A program made the position numbers and the translations under genes. Shown here piece by piece: positions 1 to 8,748 of a DNA stretch of 64,000 bases. Under the pieces are notes generated by a model that was given only the letters and a program-made list of their open reading frames with translations, made no database searches and was not told the origin of the DNA. How positions within the stretch are numbered: position 1 is the stretch's first letter; each line of letters opens with the position of its first letter. Origin of the DNA: CAZLFQ01 sp964558975. Lineage in GTDB: Bacteria; Pseudomonadota; Alphaproteobacteria; Rickettsiales; Midichloriaceae. Location of the stretch: the NCBI GenBank assembly GCA_964558975.1, contig CAZLFQ010000001.1:744001-808000 (forward strand), in the 5' to 3' direction.

Positions 1-1
1 T

Positions 2-2281
2 CTTGCAGGCAAGCAAGTATCACATAGTTTTTCATACGAAAGATTATCTAAAACTACTGCAAATATTGGCTTTAAATTAAATTTTGACCAAGCAACAGTT
101 CACGCTGAATGGAAAGAGCAAACAACTACTAAGTATACCAAAATCACAGAAGAAATTCCAACATCGTTTAATGGCAAGAACTTTAATGTGGAAGCCAAAG
201 AAGCATTTAAATTTAAAGGAAATGGTATTTATGTAAATCTAGATATCAAAGCGCAAACAGTTGATTTTATGCCAACTTATACAACCATTGAAGAAGCTGT
301 AACAGAGTTAACAAAAAAGGCGATGCTGGATTATGGTTTTTATAATAACTTCGCTACTGCATACCATAAGTATGTTGCTGCATCTGAAACTGAGGAAGAT
401 ATTAGCAAAACTGCTGCCTATGGTGATTCGGCATTTTGGCTAGCCAAAGCAATACTAAAGCCATTTGCTTTAGATCTGAAATTCCATGCTAGTTGGCAAC
501 AAGGTAAACTAACTTTAAAAGAAGTATATGCAACCCCTAGCACTCTTCGCAGCACAGGAAATACTAAAATTAACGGTACTACAGTTACAATTGAAGGGCT
601 AGCAGCAACAGGTATGAGTTGGACTATAAATGCCCATGAATTTATAATGAAACATGCGTTCAGCAGCTTTGAGAAAAAAATAGAATCCAAAGGTGTAAAT
701 GGCGAAATTTCATTTATGGATACTCAAACTGTCGGCGCCGGAATTAATTTCAGTAAGCTAACAGAAAGTGGAGTTATACCTACCTCATTATTCATAAAAC
801 TTTCAGGAACTTTTGAATTAAATGCTCAGAACGCTGAAATTCATGGTCAAATAGAAGCTGGTAAATTAATTCTTAAACTCGACAAACTACTATTAAAGTC
901 TGTTCACAGAATTATGAAACGCGAGGGCTATAGCGGCCATTTCAGCGCGCGGGTTGGCTATAATCCTTACAACTTCACACCACCATCATTTGAGTTTGGA
1001 GCGGAGGTGAAGCGTGGTGATTCAGCGTGGGTAGATCAATTAGCATCACTTGTTGGCACTGAGAATGTTAGCATTCTTGTCAAAGAAATGCTGCATATTC
1101 AAGGTGGGTTAATCGCGCAGGCGAAGCGAGGAGAGAATGGCACGCTTCAAGACGGTGGGAATTTAGAAATAAAAGCCTATGAGATTTTAACTGAAAGTTT
1201 ATTTAGTTATGTTTACAAACATGAGATTGGTGGGTCGGTAGGAATTGACTTTGCATCACCAAAACTTATTGATCGTATTGGCGTTGTATTCGGCCTGACT
1301 GATAAGGAAAAAGAGACGTTTGCGACTATCGGGCGAGGTAATATCGAAGCTACAATTCACAACATTGCAAACCGCGATGTTAACAATCTTGAGTCCGAAA
1401 GTGGTTTTGAGATAGACCCAATACGCGGAATTTATGTGGCAGAGTTTTTTGATACCATATCCGCCGCTGCTAGTAAAATTCAAAACACTTTTAATAATTA
1501 CTTCTATAGCGACACCTCTAACAACCAAGAACCCAAAGTAACAATCTGGGATATTATTGATTACGACGCGAGTGAAGATGAGGCGATTGATGACATTTTA
1601 TTTGGGGAGAAAGTTCCGCCTAGTGAGATCACAGAAGATTTAAAAATCAAACAAAGGGTTTTTGATCAATATGTGAACTTACTTGTTGAAAATGGAGTGG
1701 ACCGAATTGAAGCAAAACAAAAAGTTGCTGACCTTATTCTTGAAAACGAACTAGCAGCTTCGAAGAAAGTTGATGTTGCATCAGCAACCTTAGTTTTTAA
1801 TGCTGCGGTATTTATAACGGAGGTGGCATTAGCATCGATAGTTGGCCAACAACTGATTAAAGAATACGTACACTTACGCGAAGCCTTGAGTGATAAAATC
1901 AGGGAGATTAAGTATTATGCTAATGAAGATAGTACCTTTTTAAAAGAACAATCTGGAAAGTGTGTTGCAAACTCTAAACAACCTGCTAAAACTTCAAGCG
2001 CAGGCATGCCTGATCCTGATCAAGAGCCTGATGATGGAGATGATAGAAAGAAGAATGTTAACAAAGCTGAAAGTAAGGTTTGGAAGGAGTTAAAGCATTA
2101 TAGGGGAAAAACTAAAACGAATGGTTTAAGAGGAAAGGATCAAAAATTCTATGAATGGGATTATTTGCATAATGAAATTGAATTATACGATAGAAACGGG
2201 AATCCTATAGATGCGATCGATCCTCAATCAGGAGAAAGATTATTTAAAGATGTGTCCAAACATAAAAAATTAAAATTATAG
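2..2281 (+). CDS. CdiA/hemagglutinin-like toxin, C-terminal part, with colicin E3-type rRNase domain (5'-partial)
   Basis: The frame is open from base 2, so the gene begins left of the window; the GTG at 188 is only an internal codon and residues below are counted from it. Seen: a middle part ending in an ATIGRGNI...NRDVNN stretch like the end of filamentous-hemagglutinin/CdiA stalk regions; a hydrophobic segment near residues 535-560; an acidic linker; and a basic C-terminus with YEWD-x2-H-x3-E (D658, H661, E665). In colicin E3 the same spacing carries the catalytic Asp510, His513 and Glu517 that cleave 16S rRNA in the ribosomal A site. The inferred role is a contact-delivered antibacterial toxin. 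A small gene 7 bp downstream is its likely immunity partner. The toxin call rests on the motif; the CdiA assignment of the body is less certain. Confidence 0.75.
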   Translation, partial: LAGKQVSHSFSYERLSKTTANIGFKLNFDQATVHAEWKEQTTTKYTKITEEIPTSFNGKNFNVEAKEAFKFKGNGIYVNLDIKAQTVDFMPTYTTIEEAVTELTKKAMLDYGFYNNFATAYHKYVAASETEEDISKTAAYGDSAFWLAKAILKPFALDLKFHASWQQGKLTLKEVYATPSTLRSTGNTKINGTTVTIEGLAATGMSWTINAHEFIMKHAFSSFEKKIESKGVNGEISFMDTQTVGAGINFSKLTESGVIPTSLFIKLSGTFELNAQNAEIHGQIEAGKLILKLDKLLLKSVHRIMKREGYSGHFSARVGYNPYNFTPPSFEFGAEVKRGDSAWVDQLASLVGTENVSILVKEMLHIQGGLIAQAKRGENGTLQDGGNLEIKAYEILTESLFSYVYKHEIGGSVGIDFASPKLIDRIGVVFGLTDKEKETFATIGRGNIEATIHNIANRDVNNLESESGFEIDPIRGIYVAEFFDTISAAASKIQNTFNNYFYSDTSNNQEPKVTIWDIIDYDASEDEAIDDILFGEKVPPSEITEDLKIKQRVFDQYVNLLVENGVDRIEAKQKVADLILENELAASKKVDVASATLVFNAAVFITEVALASIVGQQLIKEYVHLREALSDKIREIKYYANEDSTFLKEQSGKCVANSKQPAKTSSAGMPDPDQEPDDGDDRKKNVNKAESKVWKELKHYRGKTKTNGLRGKDQKFYEWDYLHNEIELYDRNGNPIDAIDPQSGERLFKDVSKHKKLKL

Positions 2282-2288
2282 GTTTATT

Positions 2289-2576
2289 ATGGAATGCTGT
2301 AGAGATATGGAAATATTAGGGCTCAAAGAAAATATTGTGTCATATAACAAAATTTTTAGAGAATATTATTTTACTTCAAATAAAGGAAATGTGATAACTA
2401 CCTTGAGTTATTGTCCTTGGTGTGGAAGTAAGTTGTCTAAAGATCTAAGAGAAGAATTTTTTAACGCTTTAGAAACTGAGTATAATTTAGATTTGTCGAT
2501 TGCTGATATTAAAGATTGCAAAATCTTACCAGAAGAGTTCACAACAGACGAATGGTGGAAAAAACGCAAGCTATAA
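2289..2576 (+). CDS. Putative immunity protein for the upstream rRNase toxin (DUF6980-like)
   Basis: This 95-residue protein starts 7 bp after the toxin stop. It has a CC pair near the N-terminus, a central CPWCG motif, an LREEFF helix and a terminal TDEWWKK motif. From memory this matches a small uncharacterised family (DUF6980) often found next to polymorphic toxins. The many acidic residues suit binding to the very basic rRNase domain. No strong Shine-Dalgarno sequence precedes it, which fits translational coupling. The hairpin at 2591-2620 closes the unit. The immunity role is inferred from position and family resemblance. Confidence 0.65.
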   Translation: MECCRDMEILGLKENIVSYNKIFREYYFTSNKGNVITTLSYCPWCGSKLSKDLREEFFNALETEYNLDLSIADIKDCKILPEEFTTDEWWKKRKL

Positions 2577-2590
2577 CCTAAAAATCTTTG

Positions 2591-2620
2591 GCCTACTTCC
2601 CCCCGAAACCTTAAGTAGGC
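2591..2620 (+). terminator. Terminator after the toxin-immunity pair
   Basis: An 8-bp perfect stem (GCCTACTT/AAGTAGGC) is followed within a few bases by AAAATTTTTC. It lies 15 bp after the putative immunity stop. Confidence 0.6.
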
Positions 2621-2719
2621 ACAAAATTTTTCAAACATATCTCAAGTCATCATAAAGCAACTATACGCTTTACATTTAGATTTTATAACAATATTTTAAT
2701 TCAAAATTATTATAATTTT

Positions 2720-3886
2720 ATGAACGACCACGCAGCAGTTGACAACTCCAGAAGAAAAAAGATTACACTACTCAGCGCTTCTACAATCGACAAATATGAA
2801 TTTACTCTTAAGTCTATAAAAGAAGCAGACGAGTTTTTAATTTTATGTGCGTTTGGCTCAGCTGAGGTTGTTAGAAGACTTTTGATCGATGACAAAACTC
2901 ATATAAGTAGCCTCAACAAAATGCGCATGAATGCTGCGCATTTTGCATGCTATGGTAACAACATTGAAGTAGCAAAACTTCTGTATGCATTCCATTCAGA
3001 ATTATTCGATGCAAAAACTACACAAGGATTAAGCTGCAAAGAAGTCGCTGCTAAATCACTGAGCAGAACAGATGAATTCACCTCGTGGCTTGATAGCCTT
3101 ATGGAAAGTAAGGAAAAAGAAGTTGAGAATCCCAACACCAAGAAAATAAGAATCAAAGAAAGTAAATCTGTTGATAAAAATCAAGTCACTCTTGAGCTTT
3201 CTAAAGCTAGTTTTTATATAGATTGCTTTAGTGACGTTGAAAACCTTAACTTTCTAACTGCAGCTTTTCAAAAAAGAAAAGAAGTAGAATCTTTAACTTC
3301 TTTTAATGTAGCTGCACAAAACCCGAATGCAGAAGGAGTACAAAATACTAATGGTTTAGGAATGAATATCTTCCATTTTGCGTGTTATGGAGGCAACCCT
3401 TTTGCTGTTGAACATATACTGAAACGTAATCCACATTTACTTAAATCTCTTACAGCTGAAGGGCTATCTGGGTTAGATATATTTGATATGAGTTTCAATG
3501 ACAACCCTGAATTCAGAAAATGGTTAATAGACAAAGACCCTGAATTTTTCAGCAAGAATGAAGAAATTGTTTTTGCTGCAGCAAATCACACTGCACCTGC
3601 AGAACAGCAAAATGATTACAACACACTTATCCAACAAATGATCACAAATGCGCCAAGATGGAACTTAGGCAAACAAAACAAATGCTACGTTGATTTATGC
3701 ACGGCTCTCCAATCTACGGATATGACTGATAAATACAGCGCAGTACAGGGGTTGTTGAGTACCGTATGTGAGATCCATGAAATTGAAGACATCGTAGTGA
3801 ACACGACTTTACTCGGATTTCAAAAAGCTTTAGTCCAACTACAAGGACGCCTTGATGCTGCTGAAAAGCAGACAATATCTATCTAA
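2720..3886 (+). CDS. Ankyrin-repeat protein
   Basis: A 388-residue soluble protein without signal peptide. Two ankyrin-like units are visible: NKMRMNAAHFACYGNN near residue 55 and NGLGMNIFHFACYGGN near residue 210, each followed by a second helix and a short tail. The rest is unrecognised. Ankyrin proteins in Rickettsiales are often secreted effectors, but nothing in the sequence proves secretion. The start is an ATG after a very AT-rich stretch with no clear ribosome binding site. It converges with the VanX-type gene and the two overlap by 4 bp. Confidence 0.75.
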   Translation: MNDHAAVDNSRRKKITLLSASTIDKYEFTLKSIKEADEFLILCAFGSAEVVRRLLIDDKTHISSLNKMRMNAAHFACYGNNIEVAKLLYAFHSELFDAKTTQGLSCKEVAAKSLSRTDEFTSWLDSLMESKEKEVENPNTKKIRIKESKSVDKNQVTLELSKASFYIDCFSDVENLNFLTAAFQKRKEVESLTSFNVAAQNPNAEGVQNTNGLGMNIFHFACYGGNPFAVEHILKRNPHLLKSLTAEGLSGLDIFDMSFNDNPEFRKWLIDKDPEFFSKNEEIVFAAANHTAPAEQQNDYNTLIQQMITNAPRWNLGKQNKCYVDLCTALQSTDMTDKYSAVQGLLSTVCEIHEIEDIVVNTTLLGFQKALVQLQGRLDAAEKQTISI

Positions 3887-4506
3887 GCAACTACAAAATC
3901 AAAATGGTCTTCTGGTCTGCGTGGGAATGGCTCGTTTAGAAGTGCAAAATGCCACCATTCTTTGCGATAATTATCAAACCCATACTTTTCCATCACTTCT
4001 TTTAAATAAAGTCGGTTTGCTTGTGCTTGAGGGGTTATCAGTGGTGAAACTGTATTAGAAATTTCATCAAGCATATCGATCTGCGAGCCCATATCAACAT
4101 CATTGCCATTACTGTCAATTAAAGTGAGATCAACTGTGCTGCCGCGTGAATGACCAGAGAATTTTGCTAAATAACCATCGGCAAATATTTGTGATTTATC
4201 TGCATATTTCGGATAGAAAATCTTCTGCATTTTCATATCTTTTGGATCATTTGCCCAAGCCCAAAAATCTTCAACCGCTCTGTGTGGCCTGTAAGCATCT
4301 ATAACCTTTAAGCAAAAGCCTTTTTTACTAACTTCATCCTGAACTTTTTTCAAAGCAGTTGCTGCTTCAATTGTAAGTATAGCAACGGGTTTAACATACC
4401 CATTAATTTTACGTCCAACAAAGTTAAAATCGGAACAATAAAACATATCTTGTTTGATGGTAGAATCAATGTCTGAGAGATAAACGAATCCTTTAGGTAA
4501 GCTCAT
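3883..4506 (-). CDS. VanX-type D-alanyl-D-alanine dipeptidase
   Basis: The 207-residue protein carries the zinc metallopeptidase motifs of family M15D: SGHSRGSTVD (H119, D126) and EWWHF (catalytic E183, zinc ligand H186), plus the upstream VIDAYRP motif. The family hydrolyses D-Ala-D-Ala; outside resistance clusters it serves in peptidoglycan turnover or recycling. No van regulators are present, so a turnover role is more likely. There is no signal peptide. Its start overlaps by 14 bp the end of the prepilin-peptidase-like gene, so the two are probably cotranscribed with ndk. Confidence 0.88.
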   Translation of the reverse strand: MSLPKGFVYLSDIDSTIKQDMFYCSDFNFVGRKINGYVKPVAILTIEAATALKKVQDEVSKKGFCLKVIDAYRPHRAVEDFWAWANDPKDMKMQKIFYPKYADKSQIFADGYLAKFSGHSRGSTVDLTLIDSNGNDVDMGSQIDMLDEISNTVSPLITPQAQANRLYLKEVMEKYGFDNYRKEWWHFALLNEPFPRRPEDHFDFVVA

Positions 4507-4945
4507 AATACAATTGCAAAAAAGTTATGATAGCCAGAAATACACTCGCATAAACTACCTGTCTATAAAATTTTTTATGCTCATGGTAAAGCACTATAGA
4601 AAGTGTTACTGCGCATCCTAATAGGAGTGCTGCAGGGTATAAAACATTCATTCCTATAATTAGATACAACAATATGGCAAATATCATTGTAGATATTTCT
4701 AATATAGTATAAATCGGATCAATTTTTACGCCGCAATAATTACATTTACCACGCACAAAAACCCAACTAAAAACAGGGAAATACTCGTAGAATTTCAGAT
4801 GATGACCACATTTAGAACAATGTGGTTTTTGACCTTTCTTTTTACTATAGCCGTTGATTGGCTTTTTTAAAGGAAGCCTGTGGTAGTAGGTGGTTGCAAA
4901 GTTACCGAATAGAACACCAAATAACGCTGCAACCAAAATACCCAT
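4493..4945 (-). CDS. Prepilin peptidase-like N-terminal domain protein (DiS_P_DiS)
   Basis: A 150-residue membrane protein whose N-terminal half matches the methylase-type domain of type IV prepilin peptidases: a first membrane helix followed by two CxxC pairs (CSKC and CNYC) around FPVFSW. Full enzymes are 230-290 residues with two catalytic aspartates in later helices; the C-terminal helices here show no GxGD motif. Peptidase activity is therefore doubtful. It lies between ndk (3 bp away) and the VanX-type gene (14-bp overlap), with no pilin genes nearby. Confidence 0.65.
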   Translation of the reverse strand: MGILVAALFGVLFGNFATTYYHRLPLKKPINGYSKKKGQKPHCSKCGHHLKFYEYFPVFSWVFVRGKCNYCGVKIDPIYTILEISTMIFAILLYLIIGMNVLYPAALLLGCAVTLSIVLYHEHKKFYRQVVYASVFLAIITFLQLYYELT

Positions 4946-4948
4946 TAA

Positions 4949-5371
4949 TTAACCAACGATTTCTGAATAATCAAAGAAGAATGCAATCTCAATAGCTGCA
5001 TTTTCTAAAGAGTCAGAACCATGAACTGAATTTTCACCAATACTTAATGCGAATTCTTTTCTAACTGTTCCAGCATCAGCTTCTTTCGGGTTTGTTGCGC
5101 CCATAACTTTTCTGTTTAATGCAACAGCACCTTCACCTTCAAGAACTTGCACAACAACAGGTCCTGCGGTCATTGTATCAACTAGTTCACCGTAGAAAGG
5201 GCGAGCTTTATGAACTTCATAGAATTTTTCAGCTTGCATGCGGGTCATTTTAATTCTTTTTTGAGCAACAATTCTAAGTCCAGCAGACTCAAATTTCGCA
5301 CAGATTGCGCCAACTAAGTTACGAGCTGTAGCGTCAGGTTTAATGATTGATAAAGTTTTTTCTAAAGTCAT
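4949..5371 (-). CDS. ndk: Nucleoside diphosphate kinase
   Basis: The 140-residue length is that of the family. The signature NSVHGSD contains the phosphorylated histidine (H117), and the N-terminal TLSIIKPDA strand is typical. It transfers the gamma phosphate between nucleoside triphosphates and diphosphates. A ribosome binding site (CCGGAG) precedes the ATG. It is the first gene of a compact minus-strand group with the prepilin-peptidase-like and VanX-type genes. Confidence 0.97.
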   Translation of the reverse strand: MTLEKTLSIIKPDATARNLVGAICAKFESAGLRIVAQKRIKMTRMQAEKFYEVHKARPFYGELVDTMTAGPVVVQVLEGEGAVALNRKVMGATNPKEADAGTVRKEFALSIGENSVHGSDSLENAAIEIAFFFDYSEIVG

Positions 5372-5408
5372 TTATAATTACTCCGGTTGATTTGGTCGGA
5401 GTATATAA

Positions 5409-5576
5409 TTAAGCTAGATCATTTTCAATAGGTTTTCTGCGTACACATGGAGCTTTGCCGTCCATATCATTACTTACACACGGTGATTTCACATCATATA
5501 TTGAAGGATCTCTTGTTGAACACCCGCAAACAGATGCACCAACTACAAGGGCTAAAACTATTAATAGGCTTCTCAT
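5409..5576 (-). CDS. Small lipoprotein, translationally coupled to lysC
   Basis: A 55-residue ORF begins with a hydrophobic signal segment and a lipobox-like ASVC/VCGC, then a short Cys-containing tail (residues C33 and C44). A near-perfect ribosome binding site (AAAGGAGGTGAT) lies in the 3' end of lysC, and the ATG overlaps the lysC stop as ATGA. The coupling and strong site make it convincing despite its size. The function is unknown; small membrane lipoproteins of the LptM type are also found near lysine-pathway genes, but similarity is only general. Confidence 0.7.
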   Translation of the reverse strand: MRSLLIVLALVVGASVCGCSTRDPSIYDVKSPCVSNDMDGKAPCVRRKPIENDLA

Positions 5577-6769
5577 ATCACCTCCTTTTGAGCATCAAGA
5601 CCAAAGGCAGTATGGAGGTTTTTCATAGCAATTTCCATATACTGAGCTTCAACCAAGATACTGATTTTTATATCAGTTGTCGTTATCATTAATATATTTA
5701 TACCCTGACTGGATAAATTTTGAAACAACTTTTGCATAACAGATGCAGATGATTGTAAACCACTTCCTGTTAGGGATACTTTTGCTAAGTTAGAATTAAG
5801 TTCATACTCGCAAATATTGCCTAATAATTGCTCAGCCTTAACTTGCTCGTGCGACGGAATTATCACCATCATTTTTTGGTCAGAAAGATTCTGATTCACC
5901 ATATCTAAATGGATATTATGCTCATTAAAGGCAGCAAATATCGCTGCTGAACATGATGCTGTTTTTGGAATAAAGCAGACAATTTTTTTAGTACCCGAAA
6001 CACCAGTGATTCTTTGACTTTCCATCGAATCATTTTCATTAACTAGAAGAGTCCCTTTACCACCCGTCATGCTCGATAAAACTTGCATCTGCACGTTATA
6101 TTTTTCTGCAATTTCAACTGAGCGTGGATGCAAAACTTTGGCTCCACTCGCAGCCATTTCCAACATCTCTTTATATGATATTCTATCTAGCTTTTGTGCA
6201 GTTGGTACAACTCTTGGGTCAGCTGTATAAACTCCATCAACGTCTGTATATATATCACACCTATCTGCATTGATTGCCGCAGCTATGGCTGCCGCAGAGG
6301 TATCAGATCCACCTCGACCTAGTGTTACAATTCGTCCATCATATACCCCTTGAAAACCAGAAATTACCGGTATTTCGTCATCTTGCAAACATTGTAGAAT
6401 TTTCGTGGGGTCAATTCCTTGTATTTTTCCTTGGCTAAATAATTCGTTGGTTATTATTGGAATCTGCCAACCTTGCCAAGATCTAGCTTTAAAGCCTAAA
6501 TTCATTAGAGCTAAAGCTACCAAACCTGAGCTTACGTTCTCTCCAGTTGATACTACCGAGTCATACTCTTGGCGCTCATTGTCGTTTGCTGTGCTACTTA
6601 ACTGAGAAACTAAACCAACCAGTTGATCTGTAACACCTGACATCGCCGAAACCACTACAACTACTTGGTTGCCTATGTCGCGCTCAGCCTTCACCAATTG
6701 GGCAACATTTTTAATGCGCTCAATACTACCTACCGAGGTTCCACCAAATTTTTGTACAATTAGGGCCAT
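5573..6769 (-). CDS. lysC: Aspartate kinase
   Basis: A 398-residue monofunctional aspartokinase: KFGGTSVGS at the N-terminus binds ATP, LGRGGSDTSA and YTDVDGVYTADPR are family signatures, and the last 130 residues form two ACT regulatory domains (residues about 265-395). It phosphorylates aspartate as the first step to diaminopimelate/lysine, threonine and methionine; in an endosymbiont the main product would be diaminopimelate for peptidoglycan. Lysine or threonine feedback through the ACT domains is typical of the family. The last codons overlap the start of the small lipoprotein gene. Confidence 0.97.
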   Translation of the reverse strand: MALIVQKFGGTSVGSIERIKNVAQLVKAERDIGNQVVVVVSAMSGVTDQLVGLVSQLSSTANDNERQEYDSVVSTGENVSSGLVALALMNLGFKARSWQGWQIPIITNELFSQGKIQGIDPTKILQCLQDDEIPVISGFQGVYDGRIVTLGRGGSDTSAAAIAAAINADRCDIYTDVDGVYTADPRVVPTAQKLDRISYKEMLEMAASGAKVLHPRSVEIAEKYNVQMQVLSSMTGGKGTLLVNENDSMESQRITGVSGTKKIVCFIPKTASCSAAIFAAFNEHNIHLDMVNQNLSDQKMMVIIPSHEQVKAEQLLGNICEYELNSNLAKVSLTGSGLQSSASVMQKLFQNLSSQGINILMITTTDIKISILVEAQYMEIAMKNLHTAFGLDAQKEVI

Positions 6770-6830
6770 AAAGTATCGTCATTGACTTGCTTGGCATTAT
6801 ACCCTTATTGGTTTTAATTTCCATGTATTT

Positions 6831-7235
6831 TTATTTTTGCAGTAAGCTCTGTTCTTGTTGACTCTTCTTGTTAAAAACTTCTGTAATACGATTAATTTTA
6901 TCATCTTTAAATTCTAATCTTACAGCAGTTAGATGTTGGCCAATACCCGTTGCTTCCCATGCAAAGAAAATAACGGCCGACTTCTTGCTCTCATCTACAG
7001 TTATATCACTTTCTTGCAATGCTGTAATAGTCCAAGGAAAAACAGCTTTTCTAACTGCCCTCAACTGCTCTGATAAAACAGGCAAACTATCGACTATAGT
7101 GGCGCCGTTTTCGATCTTTTTAACATCAAAATCAAAAAGCTCATTCATTACTGAAAATGCTTTATCATCAGATTGTTCACAACCTAAATTCCTAATAAAA
7201 TCTATGTACCTTTCTGCTAAATCTCTGAGAAGCAT
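6831..7235 (-). CDS. Conserved hypothetical protein, possibly NTF2/SnoaL-like
   Basis: A 134-residue soluble protein beginning MLLRDLAERY. A longer reading frame (to 7289) exists, but the ATG at 7235 sits just after the fabI stop with AGGAAGAGG upstream, so it is preferred. The pattern is two N-terminal helices, then a beta-rich part (VIFFAWEATGIG, LTAVRLEFKDDKI) as in small NTF2-fold proteins. That fold is an inference; no active-site motif was recognised. It is probably cotranscribed with fabI. Confidence 0.7.
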   Translation of the reverse strand: MLLRDLAERYIDFIRNLGCEQSDDKAFSVMNELFDFDVKKIENGATIVDSLPVLSEQLRAVRKAVFPWTITALQESDITVDESKKSAVIFFAWEATGIGQHLTAVRLEFKDDKINRITEVFNKKSQQEQSLLQK

Positions 7236-7236
7236 T

Positions 7237-8049
7237 CTAAACCTCTTCCTTTGGCATCGCCAAACCAATCGCGTGGAAACCCGAGTCAACGTGGATCACT
7301 TCGCCAGTCGTCCCTTTGCTGAGGTCACTTAACAAATACACCGCTGCACCGCCAACTTCTTCTAGTGTTGTGTTGTGTCTAAGAGGTGATACTTGTTCAT
7401 TATATTTCAACATCGCTCTAAAGTCACTAATACCAGCAGCAGCCAATGTTTTAACAGGACCTGCAGAAATTGTATTCACTCTAATTCCTTTTGGCCCTAA
7501 ATCTTGCGCAATGTATTTAACACTTGCTTCAAGAGCTGCTTTCGCCACACCCATTACATTGTAATTTGGAATTGCTTTTTCTGCACCGTAATATGAGAGC
7601 GTAATAATACTTCCACCATCATTCATCAACTTATCAGCACGCCTAGAAATCGCTGCTAAAGTATAACAAGAAATGTTCATAGTGTTTAAAAAGTTTTCTT
7701 GGGTGGTATCAACATACCTACCTTTCAACTCATCTTTATTCGAAAATGCGATGGCATGGATTACAAAATCTAATTTTCCCCACTCCTTTTCAATCTTGGC
7801 AAAAAGTTTGTCTAGATGCTCTTCATTTGTTGCATCACACTCAACTAGAATTTTTGAATCAACTGACTGTGCTAACGGCTCTATTCTTTTCAGCAACATC
7901 TCACCTTGGTATGAAAATGCAAGTTCAGCTCCCTGTGCATGCGCAGCTTGAGCGATACCCCAACCAAGCGACATTTGGTTAGCCACACCCATAATCAACC
8001 CACGCTTACCAGCTAATAAATTTCCTTTTACATATGATTCTTGAGTCAT
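7237..8049 (-). CDS. fabI: Enoyl-[acyl-carrier-protein] reductase (NADH)
   Basis: A 270-residue short-chain dehydrogenase of the FabI type: GVANQMSLGWGIA nucleotide loop near residue 21, and catalytic Y163-x6-K170 within PNYNVMGVAK. It performs the last reduction of each fatty-acid elongation cycle. The ATG at 8049, with GGAG upstream, is preferred over a TTG five codons earlier. The gene immediately precedes an unknown gene (1 bp gap). Confidence 0.96.
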   Translation of the reverse strand: MTQESYVKGNLLAGKRGLIMGVANQMSLGWGIAQAAHAQGAELAFSYQGEMLLKRIEPLAQSVDSKILVECDATNEEHLDKLFAKIEKEWGKLDFVIHAIAFSNKDELKGRYVDTTQENFLNTMNISCYTLAAISRRADKLMNDGGSIITLSYYGAEKAIPNYNVMGVAKAALEASVKYIAQDLGPKGIRVNTISAGPVKTLAAAGISDFRAMLKYNEQVSPLRHNTTLEEVGGAAVYLLSDLSKGTTGEVIHVDSGFHAIGLAMPKEEV

Positions 8050-8110
8050 GCAATAAATCTCCAATTATTTAAAGGAATTCTACCAAGAAACTCTTTAAGT
8101 ATCTACAAAT

Positions 8111-8136
8111 AAAAAAAGCCCCAATAAAGAGGCTTT
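8111..8136 (-). terminator. Terminator after the 17 kDa antigen gene
   Basis: An AAAGCC/GGCTTT stem is followed, read on the minus strand, by seven T. It lies 23 bp after the stop of the 17 kDa antigen homologue. Confidence 0.7.
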
Positions 8137-8158
8137 CATATTTCGCATAGAAAAATTA

Positions 8159-8647
8159 TTACTGAATAATTTCCCAAGTTCCATCTGGTTGACGGCAAGC
8201 TTTGCCATAACCTTTTTCAACTTTTCCACCAACACTAATTGTCTGAGAATACTCTCTGCAATATCTTTGGCTGTTGTCTTGATATGTTTTAGTTGGAGTA
8301 ATTGTTCCAGAAGCACCAGTATCTGGATTCTTCCACGAAGAGGAAGTTCCAACTTTATTATATTCAAATGCCTGTTGGTTTGTTCTGTTTGCATAAGCAA
8401 TGTCTGCTTTATCCATAGTTCTACCAACACTGCTTCCAGCTAACGCACCAAGCAATGTACCACCAGCAATCGCAACTATGTTGCCTTTACCTTTACCAAC
8501 GTTTGAACCAATCCAAGCACCTGCTGCCGCACCGCCTAGACCACCAATTAATTCTTTATTTGCTTGACCAGCTTCGTTTGTTAAACAACCAGTAAGCATT
8601 CCAACTATTGCTAAACCAGCAATAGACTTGGTTAAAAATTTCTTCAT
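8159..8647 (-). CDS. 17 kDa surface antigen homologue, outer-membrane lipoprotein
   Basis: A 162-residue lipoprotein: short signal peptide ending in the lipobox LTGC (C about residue 21), a glycine-zipper region (GGLGGAAAGAWIGSNVG and GGTLLGALAGSSVG), and a C-terminal domain with CREY and GKACRQPDGTW, as in the Rickettsia 17 kDa antigen family. The ATG at 8647 follows GGAG; the 21 extra upstream codons of the longer frame are not signal-like. It is an envelope protein of unknown detailed role. Confidence 0.92.
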   Translation of the reverse strand: MKKFLTKSIAGLAIVGMLTGCLTNEAGQANKELIGGLGGAAAGAWIGSNVGKGKGNIVAIAGGTLLGALAGSSVGRTMDKADIAYANRTNQQAFEYNKVGTSSSWKNPDTGASGTITPTKTYQDNSQRYCREYSQTISVGGKVEKGYGKACRQPDGTWEIIQ

Positions 8648-8748
8648 TTGCAATACTCCTTCGTTATATAAGAGCATTATATAGAGTTGCTTTGAATTTT
8701 GCCAGTACAAAATGGAAAACTAATTTAACTATCAATTAATTCAATATC

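Noticed and set aside
2408..2638. Minus-strand ORF over the immunity gene
   Set aside because: Antisense shadow of the 95-residue gene and its terminator.
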